NCBI GenBank assembly: GCA_041395725.1
Contig: JAWKZW010000001.1
Span: forward strand, 4,036,501-4,100,500
Length of the DNA stretch: 64,000 nucleotides
Reading direction: 5' to 3'
Source of the DNA: Gammaproteobacteria bacterium
GTDB lineage: Bacteria; Pseudomonadota; Gammaproteobacteria; Pseudomonadales; Pseudohongiellaceae
Shown: positions 17,705 through 26,119 of the stretch, piece by piece
Position numbering within the stretch: the stretch's first letter is position 1
Layout: the number at the start of each line of letters is the position of its first letter
Notes under the pieces: generated by a model
Told to the model about the DNA's origin: nothing
What the model saw: the letters and a program-made list of their open reading frames with translations, nothing else
Database searches by the model: none
Program-made: the position numbers and the translations under genes

Positions 17705-17945
17705 AATCTTATCCTTTCCTGGTACAACTGAAGCTGGTTCCGTGAGTAATACAGTTGTGGCTATTGACTGGCCTCGGCGGTCCGAAGCTACCCGGCTGAC
17801 AGTGTTAAACAGAACAATGACTGGTTCCCCTGGCCGAATAGCAAACAGATCGAAAGACCCGGTACTTCAAATGGTAGACGTTCCTCGGCTACCTGCCTAA
17901 TTGTTGGCGTTATTCACCTGGAGTGCAGCCCTGGCGGACCGACTA

Positions 17946-17961
17946 CTGTATATAAAACCAG
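17946..17961. promoter_or_regulatory. LexA (SOS) box 1 upstream of recA
   Basis: The form is CTGT-N8-CCAG with an AT-rich core, one base from the CTGT-N8-ACAG consensus. Its position upstream of recA supports SOS control. Confidence 0.7.
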
Positions 17962-17983
17962 TGATGATTAAACCAGATTGTCA

Positions 17984-17999
17984 CTGTATATACAACCAG
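17984..17999. promoter_or_regulatory. LexA (SOS) box 2 upstream of recA
   Basis: A second CTGT-N8-CCAG site begins 38 bases after the first, with nearly the same core. Two similar boxes in tandem make chance unlikely. Confidence 0.7.
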
Positions 18000-18049
18000 T
18001 ATATTGGCAGCCGGGACACTTTCTTTAGAGCGGATACGTGATCGGATTG

Positions 18050-18571
18050 TTACCGCGACAGCATTGTGGTGTCGAGCAACTCGATAATCCCCTTGAAGGC
18101 CTGCTCGACACTCTGAAGTCGCACGCTGTAGCGATCACCGTCGAAGTGATGAATCCGTGCCTTGCAGCGCCCGTCCCTGTGCGCCCAGGCAAACCAGACC
18201 GTACCCACAGGTTTTTCCTCGGAGCCGCCATCAGGCCCTGCAATGCCGCTGGTGACAACCGCCACGTCAGCGGAGGAAGCCGCGATGGCACCGGCTGCCA
18301 TGGCGCGGACGGTTTCTTCGCTCACAGCACCAGGCCCGTTCTCTTCCAGCAGACCAGCCGGTACGCCCAGCAGCTTCTGCTTTGCACTGTTCGAATAGGT
18401 GACAAAACCGCAATCAAACCACCTGGAACTTCCAGGCAACGAAGTAACCACCTGAGCAATCCAACCGCCAGTGCAGGATTCGGCAGTCGCCAGCACCAGT
18501 TCCTGTTCAATAAATCTACCGGCAACGTCCTTGACCAGATGGCGGACATTCTCCTCGATTGACTGAGTCAT
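18050..18571 (-). CDS. pncC: Nicotinamide-nucleotide amidohydrolase PncC (CinA C-terminal type)
   Basis: Deamidates NMN to nicotinate mononucleotide, recycling the NMN released by LigA, whose gene is also in this window. The 173-residue protein is a stand-alone CinA C-terminal domain with AESCTGG (nucleophile S32), the FVTYSN segment and the VTSGIAGPDGG motif. It is often annotated CinA. It is divergent from mutS and upstream of recA, a conserved neighbourhood in Pseudomonas-like genomes. Confidence 0.93.
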   Translation of the reverse strand: MTQSIEENVRHLVKDVAGRFIEQELVLATAESCTGGWIAQVVTSLPGSSRWFDCGFVTYSNSAKQKLLGVPAGLLEENGPGAVSEETVRAMAAGAIAASSADVAVVTSGIAGPDGGSEEKPVGTVWFAWAHRDGRCKARIHHFDGDRYSVRLQSVEQAFKGIIELLDTTMLSR

Positions 18572-18685
18572 ACTTCACTCCCCAAATCCGTAATACTCAG
18601 GTTTCTGCAGTGACTGAAAATTACAGGTACTTAATATAGAATCTCGCCTGTCTTCACAAGTAAAACATTTTGCGAATCCAATATT

Positions 18686-21244
18686 TTGTCCAGCGCGCAA
18701 TCACATACACCAATGATGCAGCAATACCTGCGCATCAAGGCTCAACACCAGGATTGCCTGCTGTTCTATCGCATGGGCGATTTCTACGAACTTTTTTACC
18801 AGGATGCCGAAGTGGCGGCGCAGGCACTGGATATCACCCTCACCGCCCGGGGCAAATCCGCCGGTGAGCCGATTCCAATGTGCGGCATCCCCTTCCACGC
18901 CGCGGACCGCTACCTTGCCAAACTTGTCGAAGAGGGAAAATCAATCGCCATCTGCGAGCAGATCGGGGACCCGGCCACCAGCAAGGGACCGGTGGAAAGA
19001 CAGGTAGTCCGCATCATTACGCCGGGCACAGTCAGCGACGAAGCGCTGATGAAAGACCGACAGGATAACCTGCTGCTTGCCATTACCGCTGACAAACAAA
19101 CATTCGGACTGGCCTGGATAAATATCGCCGGCGGTCGTTTTGTGCTCAACGAGGTCGACGGCGAGGAAGCCTTACTGGGCGAACTGGAACGGATTAAACC
19201 AGCAGAGATCCTTTTCAACGATGAATTGAACATCGAGGCATTGTTGCCCGCCGGCTGTGCCCACCGCCGGCGCCCGCCCTGGGAGTTTGACCTGGACAAT
19301 GCCCGCCGCAGTCTGACCCGGCATTTCGGTACCCGCGACCTGCGCCCGTTCCAGTGTGAAACCCTGGAAACCGGTTTACAGGCTGCCGGCTGTCTGCTCG
19401 GTTATGCCAAGGAAACGCAGCGCAGTGAATTACCCCACCTGCAGAGCCTGCAGGTCGAAAGGCAGTCCGAGAGTGTGGTGCTCGATGCCGCCAGCAGACG
19501 CAACCTGGAACTGGATACCAACCTCAGCGGCGGACGCCAGCATACGCTGATGTCTGTTATCGACCGCTGCGCCACCAGCATGGGCAGCCGTCTTTTGCAG
19601 CGCTGGCTGCACCGCCCGCTGCGGGACTTTCAGCGACTTCGGCAGCGGCAGCAGGCTATCGCCAGCCTGATCGACCAATACCATTTTGAATCCATTCATG
19701 AGGATCTGAAACTGATCGGTGACCAGGAACGGGTACTTGCCCGGGTGGCACTGCGTTCGGCCCGCCCCAGAGATCTGGCCAGGTTGCGTGACGGCCTCGC
19801 CCACCTGCCGGCACTGCAGAACAACCTGCGGGAAATTTCCTCTCCATTACTGGAGAGCCTGGCTGCCGGGATTGCCGAGTTTCCGGAACTCAGCGACCTG
19901 CTCTCCCGGGCCATCATCGATAACCCACCAGCGGTAATTCGTGACGGCGGCGTACTTGCCGAAGGCTTTGATACAGAACTGGATGAGCTACGAAATCTTG
20001 GCGCCAATGCCGGGCAGTTTCTGCTGGACCTGGAATCCCGTGAGCGGGCCCGCACCGGCATCTCCACGCTGAAAGTGGGGTTCAACCGGGTTCATGGCTA
20101 CTACATCGAGATCAGTAAAGGACAATCCCATGGGGCACCAGCAGACTACCAGCGACGCCAGACGCTGAAAAATGCCGAACGTTTCATAACCCCTGAGCTT
20201 AAAGAATTTGAGGACAAGGCACTCAGCGCCAGGAGTAAAGCTCTGAGCCGGGAAAAACAGTTGTACGAATCACTGCTCGAAACTCTGGCAGCCGACCTGG
20301 GCCCGCTACAGTCCAGCGCTGCCGCTCTGGCAGAACTGGATGTCCTGAACACACTGGCTGAGCGGGCGCTTAATCTCGATTACTGCCAGCCCGAACTCGT
20401 TGATGAACCGGGAATAAGCATCGAGCAGGGCCGACACCCGGTAGTGGAGCAGGTGCTGGAGAATACGTTTGTAGCCAACGACCTGTCGCTGAACCTGAAC
20501 CGCCGCATGCTGGTGATCACCGGTCCCAACATGGGCGGTAAATCCACTTACATGCGTCAGACCGCCCTGATCGTGCTGCTCGCGCTGACTGGCAGTTACG
20601 TCCCCGCCGCCAGCGTCAGGCTGGGCCCGATAGACCGGATTTTCACCCGCATTGGCTCGTCGGACGACCTGGCTGGCGGGCGTTCCACTTTTATGGTGGA
20701 AATGACGGAGACTGCCAACATACTGCATAACGCCAGTGACCAGTCCCTGGTGTTGATGGATGAAATCGGCCGTGGCACCAGTACCTTTGACGGCCTTTCT
20801 CTGGCCTGGGCTTCAGCCATCTATATCGCGGAAAAACTGCAGGCGTATACGCTGTTTGCCACTCACTATTTCGAACTCACTGCTCTGTCCGCCGACATCG
20901 GCGTGATAGACAATGTCCACCTGGATGCCACCGAGCACCAGCACGGGCTGGTATTCCTGCACGCTGTCAAGGAAGGCCCGGCCAATCAAAGTTACGGTCT
21001 GCAGGTGGCGCAACTGGCTGGCATCCCGGCAGGGGTAATCGATATGGCCAGAGAAAAACTGCAGCTGCTGGAGCAGGGGTCCGTGAGCCGGCCACTTCAG
21101 CCCCGCACGCAGGCGCCCTTGCAAAGTGAATTATTCAGCGCCGACCCGCACCCTGTTTTACAGCGTCTGGCCGACCTGGACCCGGATGGGCTGAGTGCCC
21201 GGGAAGCGCTGCAATTGCTCTACGAACTGAAACAAAAAATCTGA
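18686..21244 (+). CDS. mutS: DNA mismatch repair protein MutS
   Basis: Recognises mismatches and small loops and recruits MutL. The 852-residue protein (E. coli 853) has the mismatch-reading phenylalanine in GDFYELF, connector and lever domains, then the ATPase domain with Walker A GPNMGGKST, Walker B LVLMDEIGRGTSTFDG and the ATHYFELT segment. The start is probably TTG 18686: it keeps the family HTPMMQQY segment, whereas ATG 18713 would cut into it and an upstream stop excludes longer forms. No good ribosome-binding site is seen. Confidence 0.96.
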   Translation: MSSAQSHTPMMQQYLRIKAQHQDCLLFYRMGDFYELFYQDAEVAAQALDITLTARGKSAGEPIPMCGIPFHAADRYLAKLVEEGKSIAICEQIGDPATSKGPVERQVVRIITPGTVSDEALMKDRQDNLLLAITADKQTFGLAWINIAGGRFVLNEVDGEEALLGELERIKPAEILFNDELNIEALLPAGCAHRRRPPWEFDLDNARRSLTRHFGTRDLRPFQCETLETGLQAAGCLLGYAKETQRSELPHLQSLQVERQSESVVLDAASRRNLELDTNLSGGRQHTLMSVIDRCATSMGSRLLQRWLHRPLRDFQRLRQRQQAIASLIDQYHFESIHEDLKLIGDQERVLARVALRSARPRDLARLRDGLAHLPALQNNLREISSPLLESLAAGIAEFPELSDLLSRAIIDNPPAVIRDGGVLAEGFDTELDELRNLGANAGQFLLDLESRERARTGISTLKVGFNRVHGYYIEISKGQSHGAPADYQRRQTLKNAERFITPELKEFEDKALSARSKALSREKQLYESLLETLAADLGPLQSSAAALAELDVLNTLAERALNLDYCQPELVDEPGISIEQGRHPVVEQVLENTFVANDLSLNLNRRMLVITGPNMGGKSTYMRQTALIVLLALTGSYVPAASVRLGPIDRIFTRIGSSDDLAGGRSTFMVEMTETANILHNASDQSLVLMDEIGRGTSTFDGLSLAWASAIYIAEKLQAYTLFATHYFELTALSADIGVIDNVHLDATEHQHGLVFLHAVKEGPANQSYGLQVAQLAGIPAGVIDMAREKLQLLEQGSVSRPLQPRTQAPLQSELFSADPHPVLQRLADLDPDGLSAREALQLLYELKQKI

Positions 21245-21370
21245 AACAATGCCGGAAAGCTGATAGAATCCGGACGTCGCGGCGCCCCGGCATGACTGGC
21301 GGGCAACCGCTCCAAATAACGAAAAACTAACTATTCAGCTTGGTTTCGCACCAATGGTTTTGGAGACGAT

Positions 21371-21694
21371 ATGACATTCGTAGTTGGCGAAAATTGCATA
21401 CGTTGCAAGCACACAGATTGTGTAGAGGTTTGTCCGGTTGACTGTTTCTACGAGGGCCCTAATTTTCTGGTGATTCATCCGGATGAATGTATCGATTGCG
21501 CGCTTTGCGAGCCAGAATGTCCTGTCGATGCGATTTACGCGGAGGATGAGTTACCGGAGGATCAGCAGGAGTTTCTGGAACTCAACGCCGAACTGGCCGA
21601 ACAGTGGCCGAACATTACCGAGAAGAAAGATGCCCTCCCCGACGCGGAAGAGTGGGCTGACAAGAAGGATAAACTTCAGTACCTGGAGCGCTGA
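21371..21694 (+). CDS. fdxA: Seven-iron ferredoxin FdxA
   Basis: Small electron carrier with one [3Fe-4S] and one [4Fe-4S] cluster. The 107-residue protein has cluster cysteines C9, C17 and C21 in the first site and C40, C43, C46 and C50 in the second, plus extra C12 and C25, then an acidic C-terminal region. The length is the family norm. It sits after mutS as in Pseudomonas, where rpoS follows; here rpoS is absent and nlpD comes next on the opposite strand. TTGGAGA is the ribosome-binding site. Confidence 0.95.
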   Translation: MTFVVGENCIRCKHTDCVEVCPVDCFYEGPNFLVIHPDECIDCALCEPECPVDAIYAEDELPEDQQEFLELNAELAEQWPNITEKKDALPDAEEWADKKDKLQYLER

Positions 21695-21800
21695 CCCGGC
21701 CCCACACCGATGGCGCCTCTCCCGGGAAACACCCTGGCAGCGGCGCCGGCTCGGAACGACTGGAATCACCGCACCAGGCACTCAATCCAGGCGCTGGGAA

Positions 21801-22748
21801 TCACTGCCGCGGCAGATAATTCAACGGGTCAACGGGTTTACCGTCCTGGCGGATTTCGAAATGCAGCACCGGAGCCCCATCCGGGTTGACACCCGCCTCA
21901 CCAATCTGTTCCCCACCGCGAATACGCTGCCCTTCCGTTACAAGCATAGCGCGATTATGGGCGTAGGCACTCAGTAACCTCTCGCTGTGTCGAATAATGA
22001 CCAGATTACCGGAACCCTGTATCCCATTACCGGCATAGACCACTTCTCCGGCTGCCGCCGCGAGTACCGGTTGCCCGTCAATGGCACCAATATCAATCCC
22101 CTTCCTGGCGCTGGTATCGGCCTGGAAGTTAGTCAGAATCTGCCCCTTAAGCGGCCACTGCCAGTCTGGTTCGGCCTGACTCTCACTGCGGACAATCGGT
22201 TGGCGGATTACCCCGCGAACCGTCGGACTCGCTGCCTGGGCACGGGCCACGGTGTTGTTTTCCACCACCCGACCGATGGCGGCGGCTGCAGGGTTTTCGG
22301 GCGCGGTCGCTACCGGTCGCTCGATATCCAGACTCAATTCCTGACCCGCGAATATCGTATAGGGAGGGCTGAGGTTGTTGGCAAGGGCCAGACTTCGAAA
22401 ATCCAGGTCATACTGAAAAGCGATTGAGTATAACGATTCGCCACTGGCAACCCGGTGCACATCGGTTCGCGGGGTTGCTTCCTGGCTGCGCCGGACACTT
22501 GGCATGGCGCGCGATCCAGCTGCTGCAGAAGGCGCAGCGGCTACTGCAGTACCTCTGCCATAACGGCTTGGCGAATCGTCGCTGCGGGTAACGATGACCG
22601 GCCCGGACTGGTCTGCAATCTCGCTCTGATCCATGATTGGAGCCTGATATTTACCCCCCAGACAGCCACCCAGCGCAGCACCCATAACCAGCCAGCCGAG
22701 CATCCTCGGTGCTTCCTGCCACCCGTGTTTAAATTCAGACCGACTCAT
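21801..22748 (-). CDS. nlpD: NlpD-type lipoprotein with LysM and degenerate LytM domain
   Basis: Outer-membrane lipoprotein that in relatives activates the septal amidase AmiC. It has a signal peptide with lipobox LGGC, a LysM peptidoglycan-binding domain (HRVASGESLYSIAFQYD onwards), a Pro/Ala linker and a C-terminal LytM (M23) domain. The first zinc-binding histidine is replaced (RKGIDIGA where peptidases have HxGxD), so it should be an activator rather than an endopeptidase. ATG 22748 gives 315 residues; ATG 22703 has AGGA upstream and gives a shorter signal peptide, so the start is uncertain. The rpoS gene that normally follows is missing. Confidence 0.92.
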   Translation of the reverse strand: MSRSEFKHGWQEAPRMLGWLVMGAALGGCLGGKYQAPIMDQSEIADQSGPVIVTRSDDSPSRYGRGTAVAAAPSAAAGSRAMPSVRRSQEATPRTDVHRVASGESLYSIAFQYDLDFRSLALANNLSPPYTIFAGQELSLDIERPVATAPENPAAAAIGRVVENNTVARAQAASPTVRGVIRQPIVRSESQAEPDWQWPLKGQILTNFQADTSARKGIDIGAIDGQPVLAAAAGEVVYAGNGIQGSGNLVIIRHSERLLSAYAHNRAMLVTEGQRIRGGEQIGEAGVNPDGAPVLHFEIRQDGKPVDPLNYLPRQ

Positions 22749-22808
22749 AGTCCACATACAGCAATCAACTCGATCCACCGGGCCCCGGTTACCGGAAACC
22801 CCCTGTTG

Positions 22809-23762
22809 TTAATCGACCGACTTGCGGAAAAGTTTGTCAAAAGCAGTAATTATTACGATTCCGGCCAGCAGGCTGATCGCTACCGTGATGATCTGCGGAT
22901 CCTGCCCGGTCAGCGATTCATAATTAAACGGCGACACATTATGCGCCTGCAGTACCTGGGACTCACCGGCGCTGTCCAGGTAGTAGCTGTCAACCTGCTG
23001 CCACGGCCACAAGACGTAAACCGACGCTAACAGCATACCGGTCAGAAAGGCGTAGCTCAATTCCCGGTAACGGGCCAGCGTCCAGGACAACAGGCGGGAA
23101 AACGCCAGCAGCCCGCAGCCACAACCTGCCGCGAACACCAGTATTATGGGTATCTCCAGGTTTATCAAGGCGGTCAGGACCGTGTCGTAGACACCTAGCA
23201 TCAACAGCAGAAAAGCTCCGGAAAGGCCGGGCAGAATCATGGCACAGATTGCAATCAGACCACAAAGAAACAGGTAACCATACCCGGCATCAGCACTGTG
23301 GGGCGACAACGTGCTTACCAGCAGTGTAAGCGTCATTCCGGCCAGCATCAGCAGCCCGATCGACCAGCGCCAGACGCCCCACTCACGTTTCAGGGACCAG
23401 CTCGAAGACACTACCAGGCCGATAAAAAACGCCATCAGCGCCTCGAAATTATTTTCCAGCAATACCAGCACCAGTTCAGCGGAAAGCCGCAGGCTCAGCA
23501 GAATGCCGCTGGCGAGCACCAGTAAGAACGTACCATTCACGTAACTCCAGGCCCTTGCCGGCCCTTCACTGACCAACAGCCGCAAGGCTTTGCCATCGAT
23601 GGAACGAATGGAAAAAATCAGTTCATCATAGATGCGCGCGATGACAGCAATGGTGCCACCCGACACACCCGGTACGGAATCCGCTGCGCCCATGGCCATT
23701 CCTTTCAGAAACAGCCAGAGGTATTCCCTGCCAGCACTGGACTGTTGAGAGTCATTGGGCAT
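22809..23762 (-). CDS. DUF368 membrane protein, probable undecaprenyl-phosphate translocase
   Basis: Polytopic inner-membrane protein of 317 residues with about eight to ten hydrophobic segments. It carries the family signature GAADSVPGVSGGT near the N-terminus and its repeat-like partner ICAMILPGLSGAFLLLMLG in the second half. Members of DUF368 were reported as undecaprenyl-phosphate recycling transporters, which fits the presence of uppS and uppP in this window. It lies between pcm and nlpD on the same strand, nine bases from pcm, so it is probably cotranscribed with them. Confidence 0.88.
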   Translation of the reverse strand: MPNDSQQSSAGREYLWLFLKGMAMGAADSVPGVSGGTIAVIARIYDELIFSIRSIDGKALRLLVSEGPARAWSYVNGTFLLVLASGILLSLRLSAELVLVLLENNFEALMAFFIGLVVSSSWSLKREWGVWRWSIGLLMLAGMTLTLLVSTLSPHSADAGYGYLFLCGLIAICAMILPGLSGAFLLLMLGVYDTVLTALINLEIPIILVFAAGCGCGLLAFSRLLSWTLARYRELSYAFLTGMLLASVYVLWPWQQVDSYYLDSAGESQVLQAHNVSPFNYESLTGQDPQIITVAISLLAGIVIITAFDKLFRKSVD

Positions 23763-23771
23763 CGATGCAGC

Positions 23772-24443
23772 TCAGCTCGAAGCTTTGCCGGACAGAAGCG
23801 GCACGAAGCGGACTTTTTGCAGCGACTCGGTATGGAATTCATCGCCATGGCGTGTAATCAGTTGCAGCTCCTGCCCGGCTTCGCCCCCTACCGGTATGAT
23901 CAGACGACCACCCTCCGCCAGCTGCCCGAAAAGCTCACCTGGAATCTGTTGGGGTGCCGCTGTCGTCAGAATGGCATCGAAAGGCCCTTTCTCCCGCCAC
24001 CCCAGCGTTCCATCAGCGAATTTCAATTCCACCTGCCGCAGCCCCAGCAGTTTCAAATTTTTCCTGGCTCGTTCCAGCAAAGGTTTGATCCGTTCCACGG
24101 AGAACACCTGATCGGCCAGTTGCGCAATTACCGCCGTCTGATATCCGCAGCCCGTGCCGATTTCCAGCACCCTCCCCAGCGAGCCTGTGTTCACCAGCGC
24201 TTCGGTCATGCGCGCGACGATAAAAGGTTGTGAAATCGTCTGGCCGTATCCGATCGGCAGGGCAACATCTTCATACGCACGGTGGGAAAGCGCCTCGTCA
24301 AGAAAGATGTGCCGCGGGGTAGTTCGCATGATATCCAGGACGCGGTGATTTTTCACACCCTGCTCCATCAGGCGACCAATCAGTCGCTCCCTGGTGCGCT
24401 GAGAAGTCATGCCGATTCCATTCAGATTGGGTTTACTGATCAT
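23772..24443 (-). CDS. pcm: Protein-L-isoaspartate O-methyltransferase
   Basis: Repairs isoaspartyl residues in aged proteins by SAM-dependent methylation. The 223-residue protein has the YGQTISQPFIVARM substrate segment, the SAM motif VLEIGTGCGYQTAVIA and the GRLIIPVGG post-motif. ATG 24443 gives an N-terminus slightly longer than usual; the internal methionine at residue 12 (MTSQRTRERLI) matches the family start better. Upstream, surE, the usual partner, is absent. Confidence 0.94.
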   Translation of the reverse strand: MISKPNLNGIGMTSQRTRERLIGRLMEQGVKNHRVLDIMRTTPRHIFLDEALSHRAYEDVALPIGYGQTISQPFIVARMTEALVNTGSLGRVLEIGTGCGYQTAVIAQLADQVFSVERIKPLLERARKNLKLLGLRQVELKFADGTLGWREKGPFDAILTTAAPQQIPGELFGQLAEGGRLIIPVGGEAGQELQLITRHGDEFHTESLQKVRFVPLLSGKASS

Positions 24444-24473
24444 ACTTGTTATTCACCGTGACAGCCGTTGAAG

Positions 24474-24499
24474 CCGGCCTGCACCAGGGTGCGGGCCGG
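24474..24499. terminator. GC-rich hairpin between truD and pcm
   Basis: CCGGCC-T-GCACC pairs with GGTGC-G-GGCCGG across 26 bases, leaving a very tight loop. It sits where surE would be expected, between the truD stop and the pcm start. No T-run follows on the minus strand; TCTTGCTTTT follows on the plus strand. Confidence 0.4.
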
Positions 24500-24538
24500 T
24501 CCGTATCTTGCTTTTAATTCACCGCCTTAGCTGGACAT

Positions 24539-25615
24539 TCAGACCAGCACCAGTTCCCGCAGCAGCGCGGTGGCATAACCGCCTGGTCCCAGCGTAAAGC
24601 TCAGCACCAATGTCTCTGCGTCTTCAAATTCAGCCCGCAAATCCTTCGGTACCAGACGTAATGCCCGCCGGGAGGATTGCACACCTGCCCGCACCAACCC
24701 TGCAGACAATTCGGGAAAGACGGCCAGGCAATCAGCCTCCAGCGCGGCGACAGCATCGCAGGCCAGATAGGGATCCTTGCCGTCCGCCTCGCCAGCCAGC
24801 AGACCGGTCGGGTGGATATCGAGCTCGCCCAGCCGCGATTCCAGCACGCCGACGTCGTCCGTAGGCTTCGCCTTGAACAGGCGCTTGGTGCCCGCCAGGT
24901 TGAATACCTCACCGGGCAACATCCGGTTCCAGCTCGCCTCTGTGACACGCCTGGAAAGAATCCCATTGAACAGAAAACTGCGCGTGGCCGACAGGAGCAT
25001 GCTCTTTTTCTTTCTGGGTAAGCGCGGCATCCCCTTTATGTCATCGAATCCGCGGAAATAATCTTGAGCCTGACACACGTTTGACATCTGTCGTCCGAGC
25101 CGCTGCGGCCCAAAATAGTTGGGCACGCCGGCGGTGCTGATTCTGTCCAGTCGCGCTGCCAGTTCCCCAGGATCCACGCTGAGCTGGCGCAGGCGGATTC
25201 GAAAATGGTTGGCGCGATGACTGCCCAGACGCAGCTTGCGGTCATTACTGCGCACTTCCAGCAATTCCAGCCCGGCGCCCAGTGAGACACCGGCCTTGAG
25301 CCCCCTGCCGAGCTTTGCCGGCACACTGAACCATTGGGACGTCACAGCGCGCCGGTCCTTCATGCCAGAGAACCCCACTACGCCGGGTTCTGCGCCGATC
25401 TCGCGGGCAAGGCGATCGGCAGCGTCCGCGGTTCCAAGATCCCGCTTTCGAACCCTTAAAAACAGATGATCACCAACCCCGACCGGTTCGAAGCCAAGCT
25501 CTTCGTCAACCTGGAAATCCTCACACTCCTGTTTCATAAGCGCCGGGCAGAGCGGCTCTCCGCAGGCGCGAACGAATTGGGAAAAGTCTCCGGGAAAGAC
25601 GATCGAAGCGGTCAT
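24539..25615 (-). CDS. truD: tRNA pseudouridine(13) synthase TruD
   Basis: Converts U13 of tRNA-Glu to pseudouridine. The 358-residue protein has the TruD active-site motif GFSGMKDRRAVTSQWFS with catalytic D87, and the later family segments NYFGPQRLGR and ATRSFLFNGILSRR. Length is close to E. coli TruD (349). The start overlaps the ispF stop by four bases (ATGA), which implies translational coupling within ftsB-ispD-ispF-truD. Confidence 0.95.
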   Translation of the reverse strand: MTASIVFPGDFSQFVRACGEPLCPALMKQECEDFQVDEELGFEPVGVGDHLFLRVRKRDLGTADAADRLAREIGAEPGVVGFSGMKDRRAVTSQWFSVPAKLGRGLKAGVSLGAGLELLEVRSNDRKLRLGSHRANHFRIRLRQLSVDPGELAARLDRISTAGVPNYFGPQRLGRQMSNVCQAQDYFRGFDDIKGMPRLPRKKKSMLLSATRSFLFNGILSRRVTEASWNRMLPGEVFNLAGTKRLFKAKPTDDVGVLESRLGELDIHPTGLLAGEADGKDPYLACDAVAALEADCLAVFPELSAGLVRAGVQSSRRALRLVPKDLRAEFEDAETLVLSFTLGPGGYATALLRELVLV

Positions 25616-26112
25616 TCTGCTCCATTGCCCGCCAGCAGGACTACGGCATGGGCGGCAAGCCCTTCCCGGCGGCCGGGGAAACCCAGCCCTTCGGTGGTCG
25701 TCGCTTTGACGTTGAGACAGGATGCGGGAACCCCCACGACCGCCGCCAGCCTTTCACGCATGGCGTTTACGTGGGGCGCCAGACGCGGCGCCTGTGCCAC
25801 CACCGTCATGTCGGCATTGACAACCCGATAACCCTTGTCGCGAACCTGATCGATGACCGACTGCAACAGCAGACAACTGTCTATATTTTCATAGCGGGAA
25901 TCGGTATCGGGAAAATGCTGGCCTATGTCGCCGGCACCGATGGCGCCCAGGAGCGCATCGCAAAGCGCGTGGACGACGACGTCGCCATCGGAGTGGGCCA
26001 GCAGGGGTCTGTCATGGGGCACCTTCACTCCGCCCAGAGTCAGCATACAGCCGGGCTCATGAACATCGGAAAATTTGTGCACGTCGAAGCCGTGGCCGAT
26101 ACGGAGGTTCAT
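25612..26112 (-). CDS. ispF: 2-C-methyl-D-erythritol 2,4-cyclodiphosphate synthase IspF
   Basis: Forms MEcPP in the non-mevalonate isoprenoid pathway. The 166-residue protein starts MNLRIGHGFDVHKF and has zinc ligands in GHGFDVH, the SDGDVVVHALCDALLGA motif and the C-terminal TTEGLGFPGRREGLAAHAVV segment. ATG 26112 lies seven bases after the ispD stop; an upstream frame start at 26157 would overlap ispD and adds non-family sequence. Confidence 0.96.
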   Translation of the reverse strand: MNLRIGHGFDVHKFSDVHEPGCMLTLGGVKVPHDRPLLAHSDGDVVVHALCDALLGAIGAGDIGQHFPDTDSRYENIDSCLLLQSVIDQVRDKGYRVVNADMTVVAQAPRLAPHVNAMRERLAAVVGVPASCLNVKATTTEGLGFPGRREGLAAHAVVLLAGNGAE

Positions 26113-26119
26113 GGTCCGG

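Larger units (their letters stand above)
17705..18049. other. recA upstream region
   Basis: A 345-base gap between pncC and recA, both on the minus strand. It holds two LexA-type boxes near its far end, so the recA transcript has a leader of roughly 200 bases or more. No open frame of note lies in it and I could not identify a defined RNA structure. Confidence 0.55.
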
